Part shown: positions 17,382 to 25,935 of the stretch, in pieces
Position numbering within the stretch: position 1 is the stretch's first letter
How the letters are laid out: each line of letters begins with the position of its first letter
Source: Micromonospora sp. WMMD961
GTDB lineage: Bacteria; Actinomycetota; Actinomycetes; Mycobacteriales; Micromonosporaceae
DNA length: 64,000 nucleotides
Direction: 5' to 3'
Assembly (NCBI RefSeq): GCF_029626145.1
Contig: NZ_JARUBJ010000002.1
Coordinates: 5,367,501 to 5,431,500 of the forward strand
The notes under the pieces: generated by a model
Seen by the model: the letters and a program-made list of their open reading frames with translations, nothing else
Databases searched by the model: none
What the model was told of the DNA's origin: nothing
Made by a program: the position numbers and the translations under genes

Positions 17382-18014
17382 TCAACCACCGCTGGGCAGC
17401 GTGGCGAGCCAGTTGCGCAGCAGCGCGGCACCGGTGTCGGCGGACTTCTCCGGATGGAACTGGGCCGCCGAGAGCGGACCGCGCTCCACGGCGGCGACGA
17501 AATCGACGTCGTGGTGGGCGGTGGTCACCGTGGCACCGGCAGCAGCCAGCGCCGCCGGATTCCCCACGGCGTACGAGTGGACGAAGTAGAACCGGCTCTG
17601 CTCCGACAACCCGGCGAAGAGCACCGACTCCGCCGGCGCCCGGACCGTGTTCCAGCCCATGTGCGGCAACCGGGTGGCCGCCAACCGGGTCACCCCACCG
17701 GGCAGCAGACCGAGCCCCTTGGTCACCACACCGTGCTCCTCGCCGTACTCGAAGAGCACCTGCATGCCCACGCAGATCCCCAGCACCGGTCGACCCGCCG
17801 CCACCCGCTCGGCGATCACCGGGCCGGCGCCCAACGCCTCGATCCCGGCCATGCACGCCGCGTACGCGCCCACCCCCGGCACCACCAGACCGTCGGCGGC
17901 GGCCGCAGCCGACAGGTCGTCGGTCACCCGCACCTGCGCGCCCGCGGCCGCCAGCGCCCGCTCCGCCGAACGCAGGTTGCCCGACCCGTAGTCGAGCACC
18001 ACCACGGCGCTCAT
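17382..18014 (-). CDS. hisH: Imidazole glycerol phosphate synthase glutaminase subunit HisH
   Basis: The protein has 210 residues and is a class I glutamine amidotransferase. It starts VVVLDYGSGNLRSAERAL. The nucleophile Cys lies in LGICVGMQVLFEYGEEHG, and the His/Glu pair lies near FHPEKS. It releases ammonia from glutamine for HisF. The ATG at 18014 overlaps the stop of the 57-residue membrane protein gene as ATGA, so the two are coupled. Confidence 0.96.
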   Translation of the reverse strand: MSAVVVLDYGSGNLRSAERALAAAGAQVRVTDDLSAAAAADGLVVPGVGAYAACMAGIEALGAGPVIAERVAAGRPVLGICVGMQVLFEYGEEHGVVTKGLGLLPGGVTRLAATRLPHMGWNTVRAPAESVLFAGLSEQSRFYFVHSYAVGNPAALAAAGATVTTAHHDVDFVAAVERGPLSAAQFHPEKSADTGAALLRNWLATLPSGG

Positions 18015-18184
18015 GCGTCCTGCCCCGGCAAGAGCCACAGCACCCCGCCGACCGTGGCGAGCACCGCGAGCAACGCGGTGATGCCCACCACGCCCTTCGA
18101 CGCGCCCTGGCGGTACAGCGACCAGGCACCGCCCACCAGGACCCCGGCCAGGATCAGCAACAACGTCGGCAACGCGGCACTCAT
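18011..18184 (-). CDS. 57-residue two-helix membrane protein in the his operon
   Basis: The protein reads MSAALPTLLLILAGVLVGGA, then a short basic loop (YRQGASKG), then a second hydrophobic helix ending in LWLLPGQDA. The ATG at 18184 overlaps the hisB stop by one base, and its TGA overlaps the hisH ATG. This spacing and the clean open frame argue that it is real despite its size. No family is recognised. It is the first of two small membrane proteins embedded in the histidine operon. Confidence 0.75.
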   Translation of the reverse strand: MSAALPTLLLILAGVLVGGAWSLYRQGASKGVVGITALLAVLATVGGVLWLLPGQDA

Positions 18185-18795
18185 CAGAGCTGGCCCTTCG
18201 TGCTCGGGATCGCACCGGCCGCGCGCGGATCGATCGCGGTGGCCTCGCGCAACGCCCGGGAGACCGCCTTGAACTGCGCCTCCACCACGTGGTGCGCGTC
18301 CGGGTGACCGCCCGGCCGGGCCGCCCGCAGCACGTCGACGTGCAGCGTGACCCGGGCCGCCTGCCCGAAGGACTCCCAGATGTGCCGGGTCATGCTCGTC
18401 GCGTACACCGGACCGATGTACGGGGCCAGCACCGGCTCGTCGTGCACCACGTACGGCCGACCGGACAGGTCTACAGCGGCCCGGACCAGCACCTCGTCCA
18501 TCGGCACGGTCGCCGAACCGTACCGTCGGATGCCGGCCTTGTCGCCCAGCGCCTGGTCGAACGCGGCACCCAGGGCGAGCGCGGTGTCCTCGATGGTGTG
18601 GTGCGCGTCGATCTCCAGGTCACCGACGGTGCGCACGGTCAGGTCGAAGCCGCCGTGCCGGGCGATCTGGTGCAGCATGTGGTCGTAGAAGCCCACGCCG
18701 GTGCTGATCTCGGCGGCTCCGGTGCCGTCGAGGTCGATCTCGACGAGGACCTTGGTCTCCTTGGTGATCCGCTCCACCCGGGCGGTCCGGCTCAT
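18184..18795 (-). CDS. hisB: Imidazoleglycerol-phosphate dehydratase HisB
   Basis: The protein has 203 residues. The metal-binding repeats are present: DHMLHQIARHGGFD with HHTIEDTALALG near 70, and DAHHVVEAQFKAVSRAL near 170. It dehydrates IGP to imidazole acetol phosphate with two Mn ions. It is the monofunctional form with no phosphatase domain. The start overlaps the hisC stop by 4 nt, so the two are coupled. Confidence 0.96.
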   Translation of the reverse strand: MSRTARVERITKETKVLVEIDLDGTGAAEISTGVGFYDHMLHQIARHGGFDLTVRTVGDLEIDAHHTIEDTALALGAAFDQALGDKAGIRRYGSATVPMDEVLVRAAVDLSGRPYVVHDEPVLAPYIGPVYATSMTRHIWESFGQAARVTLHVDVLRAARPGGHPDAHHVVEAQFKAVSRALREATAIDPRAAGAIPSTKGQL

Positions 18796-19865
18796 TGTGA
18801 AGTCTCCATCGCAGAAAGGAAGGCGTCGGTCTCGGCGGCGGTGCCGGCGGTCACCCGCAGCCAGCCCGGCAGACCGACGTCCCGGACCAGCACGCCCTGG
18901 GCCAGCAGGGCCTTCCAGACGGTGGTCTGGTCGCCACCCACCTCGAAGAGCACGAAGTTGGCGTCGCTGTCGGCGACCCGCAACCCGCGTTCGCGCAGCG
19001 TCGCCACGATCCGGTCCCGTTGCGCCATGATCGCGCTCACCGTACCGAGAAGGGCCTCGCGGTGGGTCACCGCCGCACGTGCGGCGGCCTGGGTGAGCGT
19101 GGAGAGGTGGTACGGCAGCCGGACGAGCTGCACGGCCTGCACCACCGCCGGGTCGGCGGCCAGGTAACCCAGTCGCCCGCCGGCGAAGCCGAACGCCTTG
19201 CTCATCGTGCGGCTGACCACCAGCCGCGGGTGGCCGGGCAGCACCGCGAGGGCGCTGACCGTCCCGGGACGGGCGAACTCGGCGTACGCCTCGTCGACCA
19301 CCACCATGCCCGGCGCGACGTCGAGCACCGCGGCGATCACCGCCGGGTCCAGTGCCGTACCGGTCGGGTTGTTCGGCGAGCAGAGGAAGACCACGTCCGG
19401 TTGGTGCTCGCGGACCTGGGCGACCGCCTCCTCGACGGTCAACCCGAAGTCGACGCCACGCTCGGCGGGCACCCACCGGGTGCCGGTGCCGAGCGCCAGT
19501 AGCGGGTGCATCGAGTACGCCGGAACGAAGCCGAGAGCGCTACGCCCCGGCCCACCGAACGCCTGGAGCAACTGCTGCTGGATCTCGTTGGAGCCGTTCG
19601 CCGCCCACACCTGCTCGACGGTGAGCCCGTGCCCGAGATATTCGGCCAGGTCGGCGCGGAGCGCCACCGCGTCCCGGTCCGGATAGCGGTTCAACTCGCG
19701 CAACTCGGCCGCGAGCGCCTTGCCGATCGCCTCGACCACTGGCTCCGGCACCGGGTGGGAGTTCTCGTTGGTGTTGAGCCGCACCGGCACGTCCAGCTGC
19801 GGCGCCCCGTACGGCGACAGCCCGCGCAGGTCGTCGCGGATCGGCAGATCCGCAAGGCTGCTCAT
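18792..19865 (-). CDS. hisC: Histidinol-phosphate aminotransferase HisC
   Basis: The protein has 357 residues and is a fold-type I PLP enzyme. It has VRLNTNENSHPVPEPV near the N terminus and LCSPNNPTGTALD near 160. The PLP lysine lies in VVSRTMSKAFGFAGGRLGYLA. It converts imidazole acetol phosphate to histidinol phosphate. It follows hisD by 76 nt, and that gap holds a REP-like element. Confidence 0.95.
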   Translation of the reverse strand: MSSLADLPIRDDLRGLSPYGAPQLDVPVRLNTNENSHPVPEPVVEAIGKALAAELRELNRYPDRDAVALRADLAEYLGHGLTVEQVWAANGSNEIQQQLLQAFGGPGRSALGFVPAYSMHPLLALGTGTRWVPAERGVDFGLTVEEAVAQVREHQPDVVFLCSPNNPTGTALDPAVIAAVLDVAPGMVVVDEAYAEFARPGTVSALAVLPGHPRLVVSRTMSKAFGFAGGRLGYLAADPAVVQAVQLVRLPYHLSTLTQAAARAAVTHREALLGTVSAIMAQRDRIVATLRERGLRVADSDANFVLFEVGGDQTTVWKALLAQGVLVRDVGLPGWLRVTAGTAAETDAFLSAMETSQ

Positions 19866-19911
19866 GCCGCCTCCCCCCTTCGCGAGGAGGTGACATGAGG
19901 CACCAGGCGAC

Positions 19912-19945
19912 TGAGCCAGCCGGTTCGCTCGCTGCGCTCGCTCAC
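19912..19945. repeat. REP-like element between hisD and hisC
   Basis: TTCGCTCGCTGCGCTCGCTCA is a partly palindromic, CGCTCGC-rich stretch at the end of hisD and in the gap before hisC. A related element rich in TCGCT/GCGC lies at 4400-4436 between the two ABC exporter genes. Such motifs are scattered in intergenic DNA of high-GC actinomycetes. Confidence 0.4.
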
Positions 19946-21264
19946 GCCGACGCTCCCGGGAGGCGAACCTGCACCGCCTGGCCGTGCGCGGGCAGATCCT
20001 CCACGTTCGCCAGGGTGACCACGTGCGGGGCCACGTCGCGCAACGCCGCCTCGGTGTACTCGATCAGGTGCACGCCGCGCAGGAACGACTGCACCGACAG
20101 CCCCGAGGAGTGCCGGGCGCAGCCGCCGGTGGGCAGCACGTGGTTGGACCCGGCGCAGTAGTCGCCGAGCGACACCGGCGACCAGGCGCCCACGAAGATC
20201 GCCCCGGCGTTGCGAACCCGAAGCGCCCACTCCCGGGCGTCGACCGTCTGGATCTCCAGGTGCTCGGCCGCGTACGCGTCGACCACCCGCAGCCCCGCCT
20301 CCAGGTCGTCGACCAGCACCACACCGCTCTGCTCGCCGGTCAGCGCCGTGGTCACCCGCTCGGTGTGCTTGGTCGCCGGCACCTGCCGGGCCAACTCCCG
20401 CTCGACCGACTCGACCAGCGCCGGCGACGGGGTGACCAGCACGCTCGCGGCCAGCGGGTCGTGCTCGGCCTGACTGATCAGGTCGGCGGCCACGTGCGCC
20501 GGGTCGGCCGTGTCGTCGGCCAGGATGGCGATCTCGGTCGGCCCGGCCTCGGCGTCGATGCCGACCACGCCCCGCAGCAGCCGCTTGGCGGCGGTCACCC
20601 AGATGTTGCCCGGGCCGGTGATCAGGTCGACCGGGTCGCACCGCAGGTCTCCCGACGGGTCGACCGCCGCGCCGTACGCCAGCATCGCCACCGCCTGGGC
20701 CCCGCCGACGGCGTACACCTCGTCGACACCGAGCAGCGCGCACGCGGCGAGCACCCGGGCGTCGGGCAGGCCGCCGTTGTCCTTCTGCGGCGGACTGACC
20801 ACCACCAGCGAACGCACGCCGGCCACCTGTGCGGGAACGACGTTCATCACCACCGTCGACGGGTACATCGCCAGGCCGCCGGGCACGTAGAGGCCGACCC
20901 GGTCGACCGGCAGCCACCGCTCGGTGACCGTGCCGCCGGGCACCACCTGCGTGGTGTGGTCGGTGCGCCGCTGGTCGGCGTGCACCCGACGGGCCCGGCT
21001 GATCGACTCCAGCAGCGCGGCGCGCACGCTCGGGTCGAGCACCCCCTCGGCCTCGGTGATCGCCTCGACCGGCACCCGCAGCACCTCCGGGGAGATGCCG
21101 TCGAACCGCTCGCTGGCCTCCCGGATCGCGGGGTAACCATGCTCGCGGACCGCCTCGACCAGCGGTCGGATCCGCTCGACGGCGATCGACACGTCGAGCT
21201 GGGCACGGGGCAGCAGGCGGCGCGGGTCTCCGAGACCGTTGCGCAGGTCGATCCGGTTCAGCAC
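19942..21264 (-). CDS. hisD: Histidinol dehydrogenase HisD
   Basis: The protein has 440 residues. It contains VPGGLAMYPSTVVMNVVPAQVAGV, then the zinc and catalytic region DEAGPTEIAILAD and QAEHDPLA. It oxidises histidinol to histidine in two NAD-dependent steps. GTG at 21264 was chosen because TAGACT lies 7 nt upstream (leaderless), and because homologues start VLNRIDLR. It heads the his operon on this strand. Confidence 0.95.
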   Translation of the reverse strand: MLNRIDLRNGLGDPRRLLPRAQLDVSIAVERIRPLVEAVREHGYPAIREASERFDGISPEVLRVPVEAITEAEGVLDPSVRAALLESISRARRVHADQRRTDHTTQVVPGGTVTERWLPVDRVGLYVPGGLAMYPSTVVMNVVPAQVAGVRSLVVVSPPQKDNGGLPDARVLAACALLGVDEVYAVGGAQAVAMLAYGAAVDPSGDLRCDPVDLITGPGNIWVTAAKRLLRGVVGIDAEAGPTEIAILADDTADPAHVAADLISQAEHDPLAASVLVTPSPALVESVERELARQVPATKHTERVTTALTGEQSGVVLVDDLEAGLRVVDAYAAEHLEIQTVDAREWALRVRNAGAIFVGAWSPVSLGDYCAGSNHVLPTGGCARHSSGLSVQSFLRGVHLIEYTEAALRDVAPHVVTLANVEDLPAHGQAVQVRLPGASA

Positions 21265-21277
21265 CCTTGCGAGTCTA
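21265..21277 (-). promoter_or_regulatory. Leaderless promoter -10 of hisD
   Basis: On the minus strand TAGACT (21277-21272) is followed by 7 nt and the GTG at 21264. No attenuator, T-box or His-codon leader is visible upstream, so control would be at initiation. Confidence 0.6.
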
Positions 21278-21357
21278 GGCTGCCGCCCCGCGGTGCACCC
21301 GAGCCGCCCGTACGCCGGGACGGTGAGCCGGGCCACGCTCACCGGCGCGAGATTGGT

Positions 21358-21370
21358 TAGGCTCGACCAT
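21358..21370 (+). promoter_or_regulatory. Leaderless promoter -10 of the LON-domain gene
   Basis: TAGGCT at 21358-21363 is followed by 7 nt and the GTG at 21371. It stands back-to-back with the hisD promoter, 80 bp away. Confidence 0.6.
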
Positions 21371-22075
21371 GTGACCGCACGGCTGCCGGTGTTTCCGCTC
21401 GCAACGGTGCTCTTTCCCGGGTTGGTGCTGCCGCTGCACATCTTCGAGGAGCGCTACCGGGCGCTGGTCCGACACCTCGTCGACCTGCCCGAGGGTGCTC
21501 CGCGCGAGTTCGGCGTGGTGGCCATCCAGGCTGGTTGGGAGGTCGCGCCCGCCGGGCCCGGCAGCCGCGCGACGGCGGGCGTCGGCGAGGTCACCCTGCA
21601 CGAGGTCGGCTGCACCGCTGAGCTGCGCCAGGTGACCGAGCTGGCCGACGGTGGCTTCGACATCGTCACGGTCGGTCGACGCCGGTTCCGGATCGCCGAG
21701 GTCGACGACAACGCGGCTCCCTACCTGACCGCGGACGTCGAGTGGCTGCCCGATCCGGCCGGGGCGGACGAGGTGGCCGATCTGCTGGCCGCCCGGGTGA
21801 TCGCGGTGTTCCGGCAGTACCTGGGGTTGATCCGCTCCGACCCGGAGGAGATCTCCGAGCAACTGCCGGAGGATCCGACAGTCCTGTCCCATCTGGTGGC
21901 GGCGACCGCGGCGCTCACGGTCGACGACCGACAGCGGCTGCTGGCCATCGACGACACCGCCGCGCGGCTCCGCGCCGAGCTGCGGCTACTCACCCGCGAG
22001 GCGGCTCTGCTGCGTCAGGTGCGGGCGGTTCCGGTGCCGTTGGCGGAACTGGCGTCCCCGCCGACACCCAACTGA
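21371..22075 (+). CDS. LON peptidase substrate-binding (N-terminal) domain protein
   Basis: The protein has 234 residues. It begins VTARLPVFPLATVLFPGLVLPLHIFEERYRALV, the hallmark of the LON N-terminal PUA-like domain, followed by a helical part. There is no ATPase or protease domain. Stand-alone LON-domain proteins are widespread in actinobacteria, and their role (adaptor or substrate binding) is unsettled. The last 86 nt overlap the convergent DUF2567-type gene tail to tail. Confidence 0.85.
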   Translation: MTARLPVFPLATVLFPGLVLPLHIFEERYRALVRHLVDLPEGAPREFGVVAIQAGWEVAPAGPGSRATAGVGEVTLHEVGCTAELRQVTELADGGFDIVTVGRRRFRIAEVDDNAAPYLTADVEWLPDPAGADEVADLLAARVIAVFRQYLGLIRSDPEEISEQLPEDPTVLSHLVAATAALTVDDRQRLLAIDDTAARLRAELRLLTREAALLRQVRAVPVPLAELASPPTPN

Positions 22076-23012
22076 GCCCGGCCGGCTCGGGCTCCGGGCG
22101 CAGGCCGGGCCACCGCGACCAGCCGGCCAGCAGGGTGTACGTGATCGCGGCGCCGAACGCCGGCAACAGCAGGTTGCCGTGCGGCACGGGCAGGACACCG
22201 AGCAGCCAGTCGACCCCGCCGGCCCGCAGGTCGGCGGGTTTGGTGAAGGCCTGCCCGGCCGGGGCGGTGGCCAGCAACCGGTCGAAGGTGCCCAGGCCGA
22301 CCCGCCGCCCCACCTGCCAGGCCACCGGCGCCGCGGCCAACGCGCCGAGGACCGCGGCGAGCAGACCGACCGGGCCGCGCCGACGTCGCAGCACGAACCA
22401 CAGGGCGAGCGCCACCAGCAACCCGAAGGCCAGCCCGAGGAGACTGAACCATCCGTCGGCGGCGATCGGCTGCTCCGGTTGCGGGTCGGCGTAGATCGCC
22501 CCCTCGGCGGTCTTGAGCACCGGCGTGTCCGGCGCGAGCGTGGCCCAGAGCAGCCCGAACGGCACTCCCAGGACGGCCAGCGCGAGCACGCTGGCCAGCA
22601 CCGTCGCCACGGTGCGCAGCGGGCGGCGCGGCTCGTCGAAGCTCAGCTCCAACGAGCTCTGGTACGCCGCCGAGGCAGGAGCGTCGCCCGGACCGAACCC
22701 AGGCTGCGGTGTCGCTGGGTGGGCCTCCGGCGGCGAACCGCCCGCCAGCGGCGAACCGGCCTCCGGGGACAACCCGGCCTCCGTCGGCGAACCGGTCCCC
22801 GGCGACGACGCGGCGTCCGGTGACGGCCCGACCTGCGGCGGCGAACCGGGCGACCGCTCAGCCGCCGGCGGCGCACCGGTGCGCCGCTCAGCCTCCGGCG
22901 GTGCACCGGTGCGCCGCTCAGCCTCCGGCGAGGTCGCGCCTGGTGTGCCGGGTGGCGCGGGTCGGACGGGCTCGTCGACGGGCCGCGTAGGGTCGGGGTT
23001 GTCCGGGCTCAC
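21990..23012 (-). CDS. DUF2567-like membrane protein with Pro-rich repeat N terminus
   Basis: The protein has 340 residues. The first 115 are rich in Pro, Gly, Ser and Glu and include three 10-residue repeats of the type EAERRTGAPP. Four hydrophobic segments follow, with ATLAPDTPVLKTAEGAIYADPQPEQPIAADGWF between helices 1 and 2, which resembles mycobacterial DUF2567 proteins. The function is unknown. It is probably cotranscribed with the ParA-like ATPase upstream (53-nt gap), and its 3' end overlaps the LON-domain gene by 86 nt. Confidence 0.72.
   Translation of the reverse strand: MSPDNPDPTRPVDEPVRPAPPGTPGATSPEAERRTGAPPEAERRTGAPPAAERSPGSPPQVGPSPDAASSPGTGSPTEAGLSPEAGSPLAGGSPPEAHPATPQPGFGPGDAPASAAYQSSLELSFDEPRRPLRTVATVLASVLALAVLGVPFGLLWATLAPDTPVLKTAEGAIYADPQPEQPIAADGWFSLLGLAFGLLVALALWFVLRRRRGPVGLLAAVLGALAAAPVAWQVGRRVGLGTFDRLLATAPAGQAFTKPADLRAGGVDWLLGVLPVPHGNLLLPAFGAAITYTLLAGWSRWPGLRPEPEPAGLSWVSAGTPVPPTAPEPPAPDAAEPPRG
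22851..22940 (-). repeat. Three 30-bp repeats in the Pro-rich N terminus
   Basis: Units of 30 bp begin near 22851, 22881 and 22911 with the core GCGCCGCTCAGCCTCCGGCG on the plus strand. They encode repeats of EAERRTGAPP in the DUF2567-like protein. The third unit is degenerate at its end. Confidence 0.75.
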
Positions 23013-23065
23013 CCGATGATCCTCTCAGGCCCGGTGCGAGCCGGGGGCTTCGGTGCCAGACCAGC

Positions 23066-24790
23066 TCACCGGGCGAACGGCTCCACCATCATCGCCGCCG
23101 CCCGCAACCACGCCTGCCGGGTCTCCGGCTGGAGCTGGTGGTACTCGATCGACGCCCCGGTCTCCAGCGCCGGGTCGTAGGGCACCACGGCCACCGCACG
23201 GGTACGGGTGGCGAAGTGCCGCTCCAGGTCGTCCTGCAGCGGCGAGCGACCCGGGGTCGGGCAGGAGATGAGGGTGATGGCATTGTCCGCCAACTCGCCC
23301 ATGCCCTCCTCGTGCAGCAGGTCGAGCATCCAGTCCGCGCTGAATGCCGCGTCCTCCCGGGGAACCGTGGTCACCACCAGCTGGTCGGCGGCCTGCATCA
23401 CGGTGCGCCAGTTGGGGCTCTCCACGTTGTTGCCGGTGTCGACGCAGACCACGTCGTGGGTGCGCCGCAACAACTCCAGCACACGCCGGACGGTGAACTG
23501 GTCCAGCCGCTGGGCGAAGCGCGGGCTCTCCTCGCCGGCCAGCACGTCGTACGAGCCGTCGGAGGCGTGCCGCAGGTAGTCGTCCAACCGACCCAGCAGC
23601 GTCTCGCCCTCGAGGATCTCGATCTGGGCCAGGTCGCTGACCAGGTGTCGGATCGTCCGGGCGTGCCGGGCGCTGCCGGCGCGCAGCCCGAGGGTGCCGC
23701 GCAGTTCGTTGTCGTCCCAGGCCAGCACGCCCTGCCCACGCACGCTGCCGACGGTGGCCGCGGCGAGCACGGTGGCGGTGGTCTTGTGCACTCCACCCTT
23801 GGGGTTGGCGAAGGCGAACACCCGGGGCGTGCCCAGATCCCGCCGGAGCACCCCGTTGGCCCGTTCCTGCTCCTGGTCGACGCCCTGCGGGCGCCACTCG
23901 ATCCGGGCCGGGTAGGCGCGTTCGACGACCGCCGAGCCGACCGGCGGGGCCGGCGGAGCGACCGGCGGGGGTGCCATCGGTGGTGGTGTGACCGGCGCGA
24001 CGGGTGGCGCTACGACCGGCGAGGGCGGCGGCGCGGCGACCGGGTAACCGGTCTCCGGCTGGTAGCCGGTCTCCAGTAGGGCGTATCGCGACTCCACCGG
24101 CGGGTCGCCCGGCCGGTAGCCGTTGTCCAGCAACGCGTACCGCGAACGACCTGGGTCGGGGACAGCCGGCGGCGGCTCGGGTTCGGTCCGGTACGTCGGC
24201 TCGACCCGACGGTCGGGCTCCGCGCGATAGCCCGGCTCGGCGCGGTACGCCGGCTCCGCGCGATAGTCCGGCTCGGCCCGGTAACCGGGCTCGGTCCGGT
24301 AGCCGGGCTCAGCCCGATAGCCCGGGTCCGGGCGATAGTTCGGCTCCGACCGGTACGCCGGCTCGGCCCGATAGTCCGGCTCGGCCCGGTAACCCGGCTC
24401 GGCCCGGTAACCCGGATCCGACCGGTACGCCGGGTCCGACCGGTAGTCCGGCTCCGACCGGTACGCCGGGTCGGCCCGGTAATCCGGCTCGGCCCGGTAG
24501 GCGGGGTCGACGCGGTAGGTCGCCTCGGCCCGGTAGTCGGGCTCCGCGCCGTACGACAAATCTGCTGGATACCCGATGGCGGGTGCCCGCCCGGCGTAGC
24601 CGTTCGGGGCCGCTCGCCGGGGCAGCGGGTCCGGCGGCGCGTCGTCGGCACGCCGGTCCGGCTCGGTCTGCTCCGCGCCGCGACCGCCCAGCCGGGCGCG
24701 GTCCAACAACGCACGCCATCGCGGCGCTGGTTCGGCCGGCCGGCCCCAGCCGGTCTCGCTGCCCTCCACGGCCCGCCCTCCCAGCGCCAT
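23066..24790 (-). CDS. ParA/MinD-like ATPase, EspI-like, with 21 hexapeptide repeats
   Basis: The protein has 574 residues. After a charged start, residues 80-205 hold 21 hexapeptides of the form YR-A/S/T-E/D-P-x. A Pro-rich segment with two SRYALL motifs follows (about 216-295). The C-terminal half is a P-loop ATPase with the deviant Walker A KGGVHKTT (331-338), VLAWDDNELRGTLGLR, and VVCVDTGNNVESPNWRTVM. This domain matches the ATPase of the mycobacterial ESX-associated EspI/Rv3876 family, which also has a Pro-rich N terminus. No ESX genes lie nearby. ATG at 24790 follows GGAG. Confidence 0.82.
   Translation of the reverse strand: MALGGRAVEGSETGWGRPAEPAPRWRALLDRARLGGRGAEQTEPDRRADDAPPDPLPRRAAPNGYAGRAPAIGYPADLSYGAEPDYRAEATYRVDPAYRAEPDYRADPAYRSEPDYRSDPAYRSDPGYRAEPGYRAEPDYRAEPAYRSEPNYRPDPGYRAEPGYRTEPGYRAEPDYRAEPAYRAEPGYRAEPDRRVEPTYRTEPEPPPAVPDPGRSRYALLDNGYRPGDPPVESRYALLETGYQPETGYPVAAPPPSPVVAPPVAPVTPPPMAPPPVAPPAPPVGSAVVERAYPARIEWRPQGVDQEQERANGVLRRDLGTPRVFAFANPKGGVHKTTATVLAAATVGSVRGQGVLAWDDNELRGTLGLRAGSARHARTIRHLVSDLAQIEILEGETLLGRLDDYLRHASDGSYDVLAGEESPRFAQRLDQFTVRRVLELLRRTHDVVCVDTGNNVESPNWRTVMQAADQLVVTTVPREDAAFSADWMLDLLHEEGMGELADNAITLISCPTPGRSPLQDDLERHFATRTRAVAVVPYDPALETGASIEYHQLQPETRQAWLRAAAMMVEPFAR
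24176..24553 (-). repeat. 18-bp repeat array encoding 21 hexapeptides
   Basis: The array is 378 bp long, with units of 18 bp that encode YRAEPD, YRADPA, YRSEPD, YRSDPG and variants. Codons differ between units, so this is a protein-level repeat and not a recent DNA duplication. Confidence 0.9.
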
Positions 24791-24864
24791 CGATCTCCGT
24801 CTGACAGGCTACGAACCAAACCCTATTCGGACCACACCTCAGAGCGCACACCAGCCGACGCAGA

Positions 24865-25893
24865 TCACGACGACGCGGGTGCCGGCGACTCGGCACCGGT
24901 GCTGTCCGGGGAGGTGGCGATGCTCGGCGGCGGCGGCTCGGTCGACCCGGCCGGCGACGCTGCGGGTGACGGAATCGTGACGACTGGTGCGGGTTCCGAC
25001 GATTCGCCCATCGACGCCAGCGGCGCGGGCGCGGGTGGAGTGGACGGCACCGGACCGTCCGGGGTCGACGCCGGGCTCGGCCCGGTGTCGGTCGGCGGCC
25101 GCACCACGTCGCGCTGCTCGGGCAGCGGTGGTGTGAAGACCGTGCGGTCCAGCCGGTACACCTCGGGGGCGGGGTCCACCGCCCGGACGTCCGGCCGGGC
25201 CGCCACACCGCGCAGAGCCCCCGGCGCCGCCCGCACCACGGCGGCGTAGACGCAGGCGCAGCCGGTCCGGTACGCCGCCGCCTCGGCGGTCGCCACCTCG
25301 GCCCCGCTGACGTAGCGTTCCCGCAACTCGCGCTCCCCCGCACCGTCACCGTCGACCGCTGCGGCCCGGGCCCGGTAGTCGGCGGCTTCGGCGTCCTTGC
25401 GGGTCGCCACCTCGTCCATCCCGGCGACCACGTCGCCCGGCACCCGCAGCGCGGGAATCCGGACGATCTCGGTCTGTCGCCCGGGCAGCGGCACCCGCCC
25501 GAAGACGGTGGAGACTCCGACGTCGCCGAGCACCGCCGTCAGGCGCTGCGGCGGCAGGTACTCGGTGAGCGTGACCAGCGCGTAGGTGCCGTTCCCGGTG
25601 GACGGGTCGGACGCGGAGAGCGCGGCCAGGTCGGCAGCGGCGGAGCGCAGGTAGCCGGGGACGGAGTCACCGTCGGTCACGCCGACCCGGGTCACCTCAC
25701 CCACCGTCCGGTCGCCCACCGGATCGTCGTCGGCAGCCCAGACCGCGGTGCCCAGCACCGCCGCCGCGGAGAGCACGGCGGCCCAGGTGAGCACCCCGGA
25801 CCGCGCCGACCGGTCGCCCAGCCGGGACACGGCCCGGGTCAGCGGCGGCAGCAGCCGTTGGTCCAGCTGCCGCAGCAGGTTGCCGGCGCGCAC
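24865..25893 (-). CDS. Membrane-anchored conserved hypothetical protein
   Basis: The protein has 342 residues. A single transmembrane helix lies near 34-53 (VLTWAAVLSAAAVLGTAVWA). An extracellular domain of about 200 residues follows, with a CAC cysteine pair near 214, then a Pro/Ser/Thr-rich tail from about 255. The family is not recognised. It precedes the ParA-like ATPase (74-nt gap) and follows the pseudouridine synthase gene. The tail composition resembles wall-spanning or linker regions. Confidence 0.65.
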   Translation of the reverse strand: MRAGNLLRQLDQRLLPPLTRAVSRLGDRSARSGVLTWAAVLSAAAVLGTAVWAADDDPVGDRTVGEVTRVGVTDGDSVPGYLRSAAADLAALSASDPSTGNGTYALVTLTEYLPPQRLTAVLGDVGVSTVFGRVPLPGRQTEIVRIPALRVPGDVVAGMDEVATRKDAEAADYRARAAAVDGDGAGERELRERYVSGAEVATAEAAAYRTGCACVYAAVVRAAPGALRGVAARPDVRAVDPAPEVYRLDRTVFTPPLPEQRDVVRPPTDTGPSPASTPDGPVPSTPPAPAPLASMGESSEPAPVVTIPSPAASPAGSTEPPPPSIATSPDSTGAESPAPASS

Positions 25894-25935
25894 GGGCGGG
25901 ATCCCCTCGTCGGATCGGTGTCAGGCGGTCGCCGC

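Noticed and set aside
21350..21368. GGTTAGGCT before the LON-domain gene as an iron box
   Set aside because: Only one half-site is present. The sequence is better explained as the TAGGCT -10 box of a leaderless promoter.
24176..24553. The repeat array as a CRISPR
   Set aside because: Units are contiguous 18-bp coding repeats without unique spacers, and there are no cas genes.
24010..24819. Alternative-frame open reading frames across the hexapeptide repeat region
   Set aside because: They arise because the 18-bp repeat keeps every frame open. Only the minus-strand frame from 24790 contains an ATPase domain.
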